Translations under genes and position numbers: made by a program
DNA from: Sulfurimonas lithotrophica
GTDB lineage: Bacteria; Campylobacterota; Campylobacteria; Campylobacterales; Sulfurimonadaceae
Direction: 5' to 3'
Assembly: GCF_009258225.1 (NCBI RefSeq)
Contig: NZ_CP043617.1
Coordinates: forward strand, 248,001 to 312,000
DNA: 64,000 bases
Notes under the pieces: generated by a model
What the model saw: the letters and a program-made list of their open reading frames with translations, nothing else
The model's database searches: none
What the model was told of the DNA's origin: nothing
Part shown: one piece after another, positions 18,402 through 27,255 of the stretch
How the letters are laid out: each line of letters starts with the position of its first letter
Numbering within the stretch: position 1 is the stretch's first letter

Positions 18402-19664
18402 GTGAATAAAAATCTAGTTAATAAGATACTTATTACAATCGGGTTTTTATTTATTTACCGCCTACTGGCATACGTGCCGGTTCCTGGCGTTGATACTGCT
18501 GTTATAGCTTCATTCTTCGATTCACATCAATCAGATGCATTAGGTCTTTTTAATATGTTCAGCGGAAATGCCGTTGAGAGATTATCTATCATTTCACTTG
18601 GTATTATGCCTTACATTACCGCTTCAATTATCATGGAACTACTTGCTGCAACTTTTGCACCGCTTGGTCAGATGAAAAAAGAACGTGACGGTATGGTTAA
18701 ATATATGCAAATTATTCGTTATGCGACAATTGCAATTACTCTTATACAAGCTGTAGGTGTTAGTGTAGGATTACAAAGTTTAACCGGACCAAATGGAAAT
18801 AGTGCAATATTAGCTGATCATAATACATTTATAATGTTGTCGGCTGTATCAATGCTTGCAGGTACTATGTTACTTATGTGGATAGGTGAGCAAATAACTC
18901 AAAGCGGTATCGGCAACGGAATATCTTTAATCATTTTTGCAGGTATAGTTTCGGCTATTCCGTCTGCAATAGGTCAAAGTATTGAGATGGTAAATACCGG
19001 TGCGATGAGTTTCTTAACTGTTTTAGCAATATTAGCTCTTATATTAGCTACCGTAGGTATTATTATCTATGTAGAGCTTGGTGAACGTCGTGTCCCTATT
19101 ACATATGCTAAAAAGACTATGATGCAAAACCAAAATAAAAGAGTGATGAACTATATACCTATTAAAGTTAACTTATCGGGTGTTATTCCGGTTATTTTTG
19201 CTTCGGCAATTTTAATGTTTCCTATGACGGTATTATCATCTAGTACTAATCCTACAATTCAAGCTATTGCCGATTTATTAAATCCAAATAGTTACTTCTT
19301 TAACTTTTTGACTTTTGTATTTGTTGTTTTCTTTGCATTTTTCTATGCATCTATTACATTTAACGCAAAAGATATCTCGGATAATCTAAAAAGACAAGGT
19401 GGATTTATACCCGGTATTCGTACAGGTGATGCTACAAAAGAGTTCTTAAATATGACTGCTTCAAACTTAACTGTTACGGGAGCGTTATATTTAGGTCTTA
19501 TTGCAACATTACCTTTTATGATTATAAAAGGTATGGGTGTTCCGTTCTTCTTTGGTGGTACTGCAGTTTTAATCGTAGTTCAAGTTGCACTTGATACTAT
19601 GAGAAAAATCGAGGCTCAAATTTACATGAGTAAATATGAAACTCTTAGTGCGGTTGGTCTATAA
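18402..19664 (+). CDS. secY: Preprotein translocase subunit SecY
   Basis: The pore subunit of the SecYEG channel in the inner membrane. 420 residues with about ten membrane segments; AYVPVPGVD at the N-terminus, IMPYITASIIMELL for the plug and TM2 region, and QSGIGNGISLIIFAGI for TM5 are conserved. Starts with GTG two bases after rplO. Confidence 0.97.
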   Translation: MNKNLVNKILITIGFLFIYRLLAYVPVPGVDTAVIASFFDSHQSDALGLFNMFSGNAVERLSIISLGIMPYITASIIMELLAATFAPLGQMKKERDGMVKYMQIIRYATIAITLIQAVGVSVGLQSLTGPNGNSAILADHNTFIMLSAVSMLAGTMLLMWIGEQITQSGIGNGISLIIFAGIVSAIPSAIGQSIEMVNTGAMSFLTVLAILALILATVGIIIYVELGERRVPITYAKKTMMQNQNKRVMNYIPIKVNLSGVIPVIFASAILMFPMTVLSSSTNPTIQAIADLLNPNSYFFNFLTFVFVVFFAFFYASITFNAKDISDNLKRQGGFIPGIRTGDATKEFLNMTASNLTVTGALYLGLIATLPFMIIKGMGVPFFFGGTAVLIVVQVALDTMRKIEAQIYMSKYETLSAVGL

Positions 19665-19667
19665 ATA

Positions 19668-20426
19668 ATGGCGATTTCGCTACGAAAACCACAAGAGATA
19701 GAAAAACTTCGCGCTGCTAACAAAATTGTTGCCGGCGCGTTAGAACTACTTAAACAAAACACTAAACCCGGAATCTCTTTAAAAGAGTTAGACGCTATGG
19801 CTGAAGAATATATCTTAAGTAATGGTGCAAAACCTTCTTTTAAAGGGCTTTACGGTTTTCCCGCTTCTGTATGTACATCATTAAATCAAGTTATTATTCA
19901 CGGTATTCCAAACGATTATAAACTTCAAGATGGTGATATAATCGGTTATGATATCGGTACTGAACTAAACGGCTGGTACGGAGATGCCGCTATAACTGTC
20001 GGTGTCGGTAAAATTTCCGAGCAAGATGAAAAACTAATAGCTTGTGCTAAAGAAGCTCTTTATGAAGCTATCGAAGCTATAAAAGACGGAATGAGATTTA
20101 AAGAACTATCAGCAGTTTTAGAAAACTCTATCCGTTCACGCGGTTTTGTACCTTTATATGACTTTTGCGGTCACGGTATCGGTAAAAAGCCTCATGAAGA
20201 ACCGGAAATTCCAAACTACTTGGAGCATGGAAGTCCGAAATCGGGTCCTAAGATAAAAAACGGAATGGTTTTTTGTTTAGAGCCTATGATTTGTCAAAAA
20301 GATAGTTCAAAAGTTATTTTGGAAAATGGCTGGGATGTAGTTAGTGCCGATGGGTTACGCGGTTCACACTATGAGCATACTGTTGCAATAATCAACGGTA
20401 AAGCTGAAATTTTATCAAAAATTTAA
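19668..20426 (+). CDS. map: Methionine aminopeptidase, type I
   Basis: Removes the initiator Met from nascent proteins after deformylation. 252 residues. The dinuclear metal ligands are recognisable in [17 protein letters not shown] (two Asp), [13 protein letters not shown] (His), CLEPMI (Glu) and HYEHTVAI (Glu). The location after secY is typical for the group. Confidence 0.97.
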   Translation: MAISLRKPQEIEKLRAANKIVAGALELLKQNTKPGISLKELDAMAEEYILSNGAKPSFKGLYGFPASVCTSLNQVIIHGIPNDYKLQDGDIIGYDIGTELNGWYGDAAITVGVGKISEQDEKLIACAKEALYEAIEAIKDGMRFKELSAVLENSIRSRGFVPLYDFCGHGIGKKPHEEPEIPNYLEHGSPKSGPKIKNGMVFCLEPMICQKDSSKVILENGWDVVSADGLRGSHYEHTVAIINGKAEILSKI

Positions 20427-20439
20427 AAGGTTAACAAAA

Positions 20440-20658
20440 ATGGCAAAAGCTGATGTTATCGAAGTAGATGGCAAGATTGTTGAGGCTTTACCTAATGCAA
20501 CATTTCGTGTTGAGTTAGATAATGGACACGTGATTTTATGTCACATCGCTGGTAAAATGCGTATGCATTACATTAAAATCCTACCTGGAGATAAAGTTAA
20601 ACTTGAACTTACTCCTTACTCTTTAGACAAAGGTCGTATCACTTACAGATACAAATAA
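20440..20658 (+). CDS. infA: Translation initiation factor IF-1
   Basis: 72 residues, a single OB fold; [20 protein letters not shown] and [22 protein letters not shown] are canonical. It binds the 30S A site during initiation. Last gene of the long ribosomal operon. In related genomes rpmJ usually follows directly; here an opposed cluster intervenes. Confidence 0.98.
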   Translation: MAKADVIEVDGKIVEALPNATFRVELDNGHVILCHIAGKMRMHYIKILPGDKVKLELTPYSLDKGRITYRYK

Positions 20659-20689
20659 TAGACAAACACCTATTTTTGGTGTGTGTCTA
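20659..20689. terminator. Convergent terminator after infA
   Basis: TAGACAAACACC and GGTGTGTGTCTA pair over 12 positions with one mismatch around a 7-nt loop (TATTTTT). It lies directly after the infA stop and spans the stop of the opposed cytochrome gene, so it can serve both strands. Confidence 0.65.
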
Positions 20690-21044
20690 TATGACCTTTA
20701 TGCTTTTTTAAAAAGTCGGTATCGTATATATATTCGCTAATCTGTCTTAGTGTATCTTCATCATATCCAAGTTCGGGCATTAACTCATATTTTTTTACGG
20801 CATCGAGCATTATAGAAGTTTTGGCACTTGGTTTTAAAATCCATTTACTCATATAATCTACAAAATCTTTTTTTTTAGGAAATACTGCTTTATAACGCCT
20901 TTGTACCTCAGTAATAGAAGGAGCTGAAACTGCTTTATGCTCAAAGTGACAAGTGATGCAGTTACCGTGAAAAAGCAATGCACCCATATCGAATGAAAAC
21001 AGTTCTACAGATACTGCTATGGATGCAAAAAAAAACCTAAGCAT
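20670..21044 (-). CDS. Monoheme c-type cytochrome
   Basis: A periplasmic electron carrier of about 124 residues. The N-terminus MLRFFFASIAVSVELFS is a signal peptide or anchor, CITCH binds a single haem, and YELMPELGYDE supplies a plausible axial Met. ATG 21044 is preferred over an upstream GTG (21056) because GAGGGG lies at a workable distance and the signal peptide then starts cleanly. It slightly overlaps the NnrS gene it follows. Likely partner of the NnrS-cluster redox chemistry. Confidence 0.82.
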   Translation of the reverse strand: MLRFFFASIAVSVELFSFDMGALLFHGNCITCHFEHKAVSAPSITEVQRRYKAVFPKKKDFVDYMSKWILKPSAKTSIMLDAVKKYELMPELGYDEDTLRQISEYIYDTDFLKKHKGHIDTHQK

Positions 21045-21045
21045 C

Positions 21046-22245
21046 TTATTTTGCACCCCTCACTAACACAGGTAAAAATTTAGCAGCCCATAGTACAAAG
21101 AGAATTAACCATGTCGTAAATGAGATATCAAATAAAAAGTTTAAACCCCAAGAAAAACCAATATTTAAGCTGTATAAAAAACGAGTTAATACAACTATCT
21201 GGGTAAAGTAAAACAGACCCAATACCAAGCCTTCAGCTTGTGGTGGTTGACCTGAGTGACCGTATGTTACACGAGTACCAAAACCTATTAAAATAGTAGT
21301 TAGAAAACCTAAAGCTATTAAGTGAATACCTAAGAAGTAAAACGAAGTATCTAGGTATAGCTCAGCTATAAGAGAGATAGCATCTAATACAAATGCAGCA
21401 GGTAACCAAAATAAGCCTAGATGCAGTATCCAGATTATCGGATGTGCATTTTTGTCTAGTATTTTCCATTTTAAAAATTCACCAAGCATATATAATCCAA
21501 GAAGAATATCTACGATTATTTCTGCAATTTTCACATAATCATATGAATTAAATGTAGCCAGAATTGTTTTTATAATAAATAGTACAAATACTGTACCAAT
21601 AAACCTTTCATCTTTTTCTTCCATAGAGTGTGAGAAAAAAGGTATCATTCTTTGTCCAACCGCGAATGTTAAAAAGATTAAAAACATAAAAAAAGATAAA
21701 GCTATTGCAAACTGTTGTATCACCGGTATAAATATTGAAATAACCATTAAAATATTTCCGGCTAATCCAAATTTAAAAGCTCTAAGCATCCAAAAAGGAT
21801 CTTCTAAATTTGCAGCGGTAGAGTTTTCAAATAACTTTTTTAGTTTTTTTACTATAAGGTAGTTTCCGTATATTATAAGAGTCGTTGCAATCAATAAAAT
21901 AGTTACATGAGTTAATGCCCCTATTAAAAAAAGAATAAAACCAAATAAATTTATATAAAACAGCTTTTTATAAAAGGGCTTTTCTACATTGTTCATGCCT
22001 GTGTATTTAGGGTAGGTTGTAAATAAAAAGCCTGTAAATATATTTATGAAAACTATAAATATAAGCGAATATACATGAAAAAAAAGGGCATCTACACTAA
22101 GCGTTAGCACACCTTTATATCCCAAAGCAAATATAAGCATCATTATTATCGTATTTGATATCCCTAATGTAAAAAAAGGCTGATGCACTTGTGATAAAAA
22201 ATAGTTTTCTTTTTTAGTTTGCGGTTTTTCTTGTGAAAATGTCAA
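21046..22245 (-). CDS. nnrS: NnrS family membrane protein
   Basis: 399 residues with about twelve membrane segments. The motif GFGTRVTYGHSGQPP near residue 320 is the NnrS hallmark with conserved His. NnrS proteins are haem- and copper-binding membrane proteins that protect cells against nitric oxide stress and accompany denitrification. The start overlaps the upstream radical SAM gene by 4 nt and the stop overlaps the cytochrome gene's 5' region, so the three form one operon. Confidence 0.88.
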   Translation of the reverse strand: MTFSQEKPQTKKENYFLSQVHQPFFTLGISNTIIMMLIFALGYKGVLTLSVDALFFHVYSLIFIVFINIFTGFLFTTYPKYTGMNNVEKPFYKKLFYINLFGFILFLIGALTHVTILLIATTLIIYGNYLIVKKLKKLFENSTAANLEDPFWMLRAFKFGLAGNILMVISIFIPVIQQFAIALSFFMFLIFLTFAVGQRMIPFFSHSMEEKDERFIGTVFVLFIIKTILATFNSYDYVKIAEIIVDILLGLYMLGEFLKWKILDKNAHPIIWILHLGLFWLPAAFVLDAISLIAELYLDTSFYFLGIHLIALGFLTTILIGFGTRVTYGHSGQPPQAEGLVLGLFYFTQIVVLTRFLYSLNIGFSWGLNFLFDISFTTWLILFVLWAAKFLPVLVRGAK

Positions 22246-23516
22246 ATTAAAAACTCCATATCTAGTTTTTTTGCATATGCATTTAGCATAGCTTTTTCAA
22301 AGTCGTTGTTTGTAAAATAGTTATATCCAAAACATTTTTGCCATAATTCATGCGGTTCCATGCACATGTAAAAAAAGACTTTATTTTTACCGCTTTGCCA
22401 TGGTTTAAAAGCTTCATATGCCGATTTAAACATATCTATTTTGGTACTTTCCGGATAAGATGTTTTTCCGCTTGCATCTATGTGGGGGATTTGCGTGATT
22501 TTGGTCTTAAAGTCACGCCCCCGTAATTGTTTGATAACAGGTTTTATAAATGTTAAAGTACCAAAACTAACTAAAACAACTTCATATGAGTGAAATTGTA
22601 CTAAAAGCTTTTCATAAACTCTTTGATACTCATCAAGGTAACCTTCATACTCAACTATGGGATGAAAATGAAAGCCAACTTTTATGTCTTTGTCTGCTAA
22701 TTTTCTGGCACTGTTTATACGTTTTTCGAGTGATGCAGTTAGATGTTCTTCGTTATCGATTATAGTTTGTGTATTTAGACTCCAGGTAACTATTATATTT
22801 TTTGGTACATCGTTTTCTAAAAAGTATTTTATATTATCCGACTTTGTTTTAAACTCTAAGATTACGTTTGGATTATTTTTCGCGAAGTTAAATAGTGCAT
22901 CTAAAACACCTTCACGGTTTCCAAACATAAGCGAATCGGAACTTTGACCCGTACCTATATGGTATGTTTTGTTTTTATCGAGTTTTAGATTTTTTAGTTT
23001 ATCCGCAAAACCTTTGTCAAAAGTAATAGTGTTTTGATTGTAAAAACTTTGAATTGAGCAGTAGGAACAATCAAAGCCGCAACTCTCGACTGCATCTAAT
23101 GTTAAAAGATTACAGCACCTAGTCTTCTCAGATGCAACCGGACACAGACCAAGTCCAAAGCCTTCCTTCTCCTGTACCTTAAATGTGAACTTCTGTTCAG
23201 AGCTTTGTATATGGGGTGTAAAATCTTTATATGAGTTTGCTTTTGTTTTTAAAGCCTCGTAGTCTTTTTTAACTTTTTGCAAAATCGTTTTTTTTTCTCG
23301 AAGAGTGTGAAGTTCATACTCTGAAAATATATCCATTATACTTCCCTCATCCCAAAGAGTTAGATCTCTTGCGATATCTACGGTTTGTTTTATATCTTGA
23401 TGGGAAAAATTAAATTCTATTGCTTTTTTTTTGATAAATTCTTGTTCACCTAATGAAAGTTTTTTAAAAAATGTGTTTTCTATAGCTTTTGCAAACTTTT
23501 GTTCGTAATTGTTCAT
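22242..23516 (-). CDS. Radical SAM protein, spore photoproduct lyase-like
   Basis: 424 residues. C146, C150 and C153 form the CxxxCxxC cluster (CGFDCSYCS) that binds the [4Fe-4S] of radical SAM enzymes, preceded by LCPVASEKTRCC with extra cysteines. The middle (HIGTGQSSDSLMFGNREG and ITWSLNTQ-like stretches) matches the SplB-type family, whose members include DNA photoproduct lyases. A non-sporulating organism would use it for another radical reaction or repair; the substrate is unknown. No Shine-Dalgarno; TAAAAT ends 6 nt before the ATG. Confidence 0.8.
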   Translation of the reverse strand: MNNYEQKFAKAIENTFFKKLSLGEQEFIKKKAIEFNFSHQDIKQTVDIARDLTLWDEGSIMDIFSEYELHTLREKKTILQKVKKDYEALKTKANSYKDFTPHIQSSEQKFTFKVQEKEGFGLGLCPVASEKTRCCNLLTLDAVESCGFDCSYCSIQSFYNQNTITFDKGFADKLKNLKLDKNKTYHIGTGQSSDSLMFGNREGVLDALFNFAKNNPNVILEFKTKSDNIKYFLENDVPKNIIVTWSLNTQTIIDNEEHLTASLEKRINSARKLADKDIKVGFHFHPIVEYEGYLDEYQRVYEKLLVQFHSYEVVLVSFGTLTFIKPVIKQLRGRDFKTKITQIPHIDASGKTSYPESTKIDMFKSAYEAFKPWQSGKNKVFFYMCMEPHELWQKCFGYNYFTNNDFEKAMLNAYAKKLDMEFLI

Positions 23517-23522
23517 AAACGA

Positions 23523-23528
23523 ATTTTA
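23523..23528 (-). promoter_or_regulatory. -10 of the radical SAM/NnrS/cytochrome operon
   Basis: TAAAAT on the minus strand ends 6 nt before the ATG at 23516, predicting a leaderless transcript. No good -35 is seen. Confidence 0.45.
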
Positions 23529-23615
23529 GCGAAAATTTTGCAATTTGACATATTTTTTAGTCTTTTAAGATATTTATGGAAATATTTTTAATAGATATTT
23601 GATAAGGAAAAAAAT

Positions 23616-23960
23616 ATGATTTTAGGTAAGTGTCCATATTGCGATGATGGGATGATCGAAGTAAGAGATAAAGAAGTTAACGGGAAAAAAGTAAAACTAT
23701 ATGCTTGTTCAAATGCTCATTGGACTACAGAAGACGGAGAGATGTTTGAATTAAAAGAAGATTCAGGCTGTGATTTTCGTGTATGGCAAAATTCATTGGC
23801 AAGATACGGAAAATGGCTTAGCTATAAAGATGTGAAAGATTTATTAAAAGATGAATCGATTGAAGTTGAACTTCTTAGTAAAAAATACGGTAAAAAAACT
23901 TACTATAATAAACATATAACATTAAACCAAGAGTATGGAGTAAGCGTAATTTGGGATTAG
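23616..23960 (+). CDS. Zinc-ribbon protein of unknown function
   Basis: 114 residues. The N-terminus resembles a topoisomerase-type zinc finger: CPYC (C6, C9), a linker and YACSNAHW (C31, H35). The rest (RVWQNSLARYGKWLSY, KKYGKKTYYNKHITL) has no family I recognise, though the Lys/Tyr-rich C-terminus suggests nucleic-acid contact. AAGGA precedes the ATG. It stands alone between the opposed radical SAM operon and the alpha operon. Confidence 0.7.
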   Translation: MILGKCPYCDDGMIEVRDKEVNGKKVKLYACSNAHWTTEDGEMFELKEDSGCDFRVWQNSLARYGKWLSYKDVKDLLKDESIEVELLSKKYGKKTYYNKHITLNQEYGVSVIWD

Positions 23961-24010
23961 ATTTATAAAGTTATAATTTCGGCTTAATAAAATTTTTAAA
24001 AAGTTTTGGG

Positions 24011-24016
24011 TATAAT
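24011..24016 (+). promoter_or_regulatory. -10 of the alpha operon promoter
   Basis: TATAAT followed by TCGCGTC, a GC-rich discriminator like the one at rpsJ and rpsB. A second TATAAT lies at 23972-23977. The -35 region is poor. The predicted start near 24023 gives a leader of about 195 nt. Confidence 0.65.
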
Positions 24017-24019
24017 TCG

Positions 24020-24219
24020 CGTCTGCTTTGCTGTTTTAACATAAAAGTTAGAGTGTTTTTACCTATGTAATTATACATAGATAAAAGTATTGGCAAGCTC
24101 GTTTTCTCGCCACAAGGCGTAGCTTTAGTGACTGAATATAGTTTGGACTTATTCAAACATATGAGAAGACAATAGAACTGCCTAGAAGCAGCAAAGACAA
24201 CTAAACACAAGGACTTACG
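24020..24219 (+). ncRNA. Candidate structured leader of the alpha operon
   Basis: This non-coding stretch can fold into a closed multi-branch structure. CTTTGCTG (24026-24033) pairs perfectly with CAGCAAAG (24189-24196). Inside it CTATGTA/TACATAG (24063-24080, loop ATTA), TGGC/GCCA (24091-24112) and GTTTGGA/TTCAAAC (24141-24158) form hairpins. The operon encodes S4, which autoregulates alpha operons in E. coli and B. subtilis by binding the leader. That role here is inference from the pairing and position. Confidence 0.45.
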
Positions 24220-24333
24220 ATGAAAGTAAGAGCTTCAGTAAAGAAGATGTGTGATGACTGTAAAGTTATCAAGAGAAAAGGTATTGTAAGAGTGATCTGC
24301 AAGAACCCAAAACATAAACAAAGACAAGGGTAA
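24220..24333 (+). CDS. rpmJ: 50S ribosomal protein L36, zinc form
   Basis: The smallest ribosomal protein, 37 residues, starting [21 protein letters not shown]11, C14, C27 and H32 form the zinc site of the C+ type. The ATG follows AAGGAC. It opens the alpha operon and is followed 2 nt later by rpsM. Confidence 0.96.
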   Translation: MKVRASVKKMCDDCKVIKRKGIVRVICKNPKHKQRQG

Positions 24334-24335
24334 TT

Positions 24336-24698
24336 ATGGCTCGTATATCAGGTGTTGATTTACCAAAGAAAAAAAGAGTAGAGTATGGTCTAACATATAT
24401 CTACGGAGTTGGTTTACATACTTCACGTCTTATCTTGGACGCTACAGGTATTGACTATAACAAAAGAGTTTTTGAATTAAGTGAAGATGAAGTAGCTGCA
24501 ATTACAAAAGAAATTCGTGCTAACCATATGGTTGAGGGTGATCTTCGTAAACAAGTTGCAATGGATATCAAAGCACTTATGGATTTAGGTTCGTACAGAG
24601 GTTTACGTCACCGTCGTGGTCTTCCATGTCGTGGTCAAAAAACTAAAACGAATGCTCGTACTCGTAAGGGTAAGAAAAAAACTGTTGGCGCAGCGTAA
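24336..24698 (+). CDS. rpsM: 30S ribosomal protein S13
   Basis: 120 residues with the helix-two-turn-helix ([17 protein letters not shown]) and basic C-terminus ([20 protein letters not shown]). A 30S head protein bridging to L5. Confidence 0.98.
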   Translation: MARISGVDLPKKKRVEYGLTYIYGVGLHTSRLILDATGIDYNKRVFELSEDEVAAITKEIRANHMVEGDLRKQVAMDIKALMDLGSYRGLRHRRGLPCRGQKTKTNARTRKGKKKTVGAA

Positions 24699-24718
24699 GT
24701 TAAGGTAGGATAAATAGT

Positions 24719-25111
24719 ATGGCAAAAAGAAAAGCTGTTAGAAAAAAAGTAGTAAAGAAAAATATTGCTCGTGGTATCTGTCATATCGCAGCATCATTTA
24801 ACAACACTTTAGTGACTATCACAGATGAGATGGGTAATATGATTGCTTGGAGTTCTGCTGGTTCTTTAGGATTCAAAGGTTCTAAAAAATCTACTCCGTT
24901 CGCTGCACAGGCTGCTGTTGAAGCTGCAGTTGAAAAAGCGCAAGTACATGGTATTAAAGAGCTTGGAATTAAAGTACAAGGTCCAGGTAGTGGTCGTGAG
25001 ACTGCAGTAAAATCAGTTGGTGCTATAGAGGGTATCCGTGTTACATTCATGAAAGATGTTACTCCATTACCACATAACGGTTGTCGCGCACCTAAGCGTC
25101 GTAGAGTTTAA
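24719..25111 (+). CDS. rpsK: 30S ribosomal protein S11
   Basis: 130 residues; [18 protein letters not shown] and [13 protein letters not shown] are invariant S11 segments. It forms part of the platform near the E-site mRNA. Confidence 0.98.
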   Translation: MAKRKAVRKKVVKKNIARGICHIAASFNNTLVTITDEMGNMIAWSSAGSLGFKGSKKSTPFAAQAAVEAAVEKAQVHGIKELGIKVQGPGSGRETAVKSVGAIEGIRVTFMKDVTPLPHNGCRAPKRRRV

Positions 25112-25122
25112 GGAGATTACTA

Positions 25123-25749
25123 ATGGCAAGATATAGAGGTCCAGTAGAAAAAATCGAAAGAAGATTTGGTGTAAGCCTTAACCTTAAAGGTGAGCGTCGT
25201 TTAGCAGGTAAATCTGCTTTAGACAAAAGACCATATGCTCCGGGTCAACACGGTCAACGTCGTGGTAAAGCTAGTGAGTACGGTTTACAGTTAAATGAAA
25301 AACAAAAAGCTAAATTTATGTATGGTGTATCTGAGAAGCAATTCCGCGCACTATTCGTAGAAGCTAAAAGACGTGACGGTAATACAGGTACAAACCTTGT
25401 TACATTAATCGAGCAAAGACTAGATAACGTAGTTTACAGAATGGGATTCGCATCTACTCGTAGATTCGCTCGTCAACTTGTAACTCACGGTCACATCTTA
25501 GTAGATGGTAAAAAACTAGACATCCCTTCATACCGCGTTAAAGTTGGTCAAAAAGTTGAAGTTAAAGAATCTAGCAAAACAAATGCACAGATTGTTCGTG
25601 CTATGGAATTAACTAGCCAAACTGGTTTAGCTCCATGGGTTGATACTGACAATGAAAAAGTTTTCGGAATCTTTACTCGTTTACCGGAGCGTGAAGAAGT
25701 TGTAATTCCTGTAGAAGAGCGTTTAATCGTTGAGCTTTACTCAAAATAA
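25123..25749 (+). CDS. rpsD: 30S ribosomal protein S4
   Basis: 208 residues. It lacks the N-terminal zinc cysteines (C- form) and has the S4 RNA-binding fold ([40 protein letters not shown]). A primary 16S binder and, by analogy with other bacteria, the likely autoregulator of this operon. Confidence 0.98.
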   Translation: MARYRGPVEKIERRFGVSLNLKGERRLAGKSALDKRPYAPGQHGQRRGKASEYGLQLNEKQKAKFMYGVSEKQFRALFVEAKRRDGNTGTNLVTLIEQRLDNVVYRMGFASTRRFARQLVTHGHILVDGKKLDIPSYRVKVGQKVEVKESSKTNAQIVRAMELTSQTGLAPWVDTDNEKVFGIFTRLPEREEVVIPVEERLIVELYSK

Positions 25750-25769
25750 AAAATAACAAAGGCGTATAA

Positions 25770-26762
25770 ATGAAAAAGATCAAAACTACTCCACTAGCTC
25801 CACAGCAATTTGAGGTAGAACAAATTAGTGATAATGAAGCTAACATTATGGCATACCCGTTTGAAACCGGTTATGCAATATCTTTAGCACATCCACTTCG
25901 CCGTTTTTTATTAAGTAGTTCAGTTGGTTATGCTCCGATTGCTATAAAAATCGAGGGTGCTAAGCACGAATTTGACTCTGTGCGCGGTATGCTTGAAGAT
26001 ATTTCCGATTTCATCTTAAATCTTAAAGATATTCGCTTTAAGTTAAACGGTGATGCCGACTCGGCAAAAATCGACTATAGCTTTGCAGGACCTTGTTCAG
26101 TTAAAGGTAGTGATTTAACTAATGATGAAGTTGAAGTTGTAACTCCGGATGCACACTTAGCTACATTAAATGAAGACTCTACTTTAAACTTTACTATCAA
26201 AATAGCTCAAGGTATCGGGTATGTTCCAAGTGAAGATACTTCAGATGAGCTAGAAGATGGATACATCGCTCTAGATGCATTTTTTACACCTGTTAGAAGT
26301 GTAACTTATAAAATAGAGAATGTACTTGTTGAAGATAATCCTAACTTTGAAAGAGTTGTATTAAACATTAAAACTGATGGACAAATTTCACCTGTTGATG
26401 CGTTTAGAAACTCTTTAGAAGTTATGTATGCTCAACTTGCTGTATTTAACAGTGAGATTAGTGTAAAAGCTCCGACTACAATTGAGAGAGTTGAAGAGTC
26501 ACCGGATCTTAAAAAACTTACTACACATATTGATTCTTTAGGATTAAGTGCTAGAAGTTTTAACTGTCTTGACCGTTCAAGCATAACTCTAGTCGGTGAA
26601 ATTGTACTTATGAGTGTAAATGATCTTAAAAACGTTAAAAACCTTGGTAAAAAATCTTATGATGAGATAGTTGAAAAGGTTCAAGAGTTTGGTTACGAAG
26701 TCGGTGCTGATTTAGCAGACGATGTAGTTAACGCTCTAAAAAAACAAATAGAAGCAAAATAA
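25770..26762 (+). CDS. rpoA: RNA polymerase alpha subunit
   Basis: 330 residues. The N-terminal dimerisation/assembly domain ([20 protein letters not shown]) and the C-terminal domain from about 255 ([35 protein letters not shown]) are both intact. The C-terminal domain contacts UP elements and activators such as the Crp/Fnr proteins encoded in this window. Confidence 0.98.
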   Translation: MKKIKTTPLAPQQFEVEQISDNEANIMAYPFETGYAISLAHPLRRFLLSSSVGYAPIAIKIEGAKHEFDSVRGMLEDISDFILNLKDIRFKLNGDADSAKIDYSFAGPCSVKGSDLTNDEVEVVTPDAHLATLNEDSTLNFTIKIAQGIGYVPSEDTSDELEDGYIALDAFFTPVRSVTYKIENVLVEDNPNFERVVLNIKTDGQISPVDAFRNSLEVMYAQLAVFNSEISVKAPTTIERVEESPDLKKLTTHIDSLGLSARSFNCLDRSSITLVGEIVLMSVNDLKNVKNLGKKSYDEIVEKVQEFGYEVGADLADDVVNALKKQIEAK

Positions 26763-26772
26763 GGAAATAATG

Positions 26773-27123
26773 ATGAGACACCGTCATGGATACCGTAAAC
26801 TAGGACGTACAAGTGCACACCGTAAGGCACTTTTAGCAAATCTTAGTATTTCGTTAATTGAACATGGTAAAATTGAAACTACTGCAGTTAAAGCAAAAGA
26901 GTTACGTTCTTACGTAGAAAAATTAATTACAGTAGCTGGAAAGGGTGATTCAAATGCTCACAGAGCTGTATTTGCATCACTTCAAAGTAAAACTGCAACT
27001 AAAAAACTAGTTGAGGAGATTGCACCACAGTACGTTGAGCGTCAAGGTGGTTACACTAGAATTACTCGTACTCGTATTCGTCGTGGAGATGCTACGACTA
27101 TGGCTTTTATCGAATTAGTATAA
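26773..27123 (+). CDS. rplQ: 50S ribosomal protein L17
   Basis: 116 residues starting [20 protein letters not shown]. Two ATGs are adjacent; the second gives the canonical N-terminus and a better distance from AAGGA. It surrounds the exit tunnel and ends the alpha operon. Confidence 0.97.
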   Translation: MRHRHGYRKLGRTSAHRKALLANLSISLIEHGKIETTAVKAKELRSYVEKLITVAGKGDSNAHRAVFASLQSKTATKKLVEEIAPQYVERQGGYTRITRTRIRRGDATTMAFIELV

Positions 27124-27171
27124 TTTAATATTTTATACGGTTATAGAGTAAATCTCTCTAACTTACGCTAA

Positions 27172-27190
27172 CGCTGAGTTTGACTCGGCG
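27172..27190 (+). terminator. Possible terminator hairpin after rplQ
   Basis: CGCTGAG and CTCGGCG pair over 7 positions (one G-T) around TTTGA, within a locally GC-rich stretch. No T-run follows, so it may be a Rho-type end or a transcript-stabilising hairpin. Confidence 0.4.
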
Positions 27191-27255
27191 TAAAGCCCAC
27201 ACGCAGTAACTTCGCCCTAAATAATTTCCCCCTAAATAATCAACTTAGGATAATC

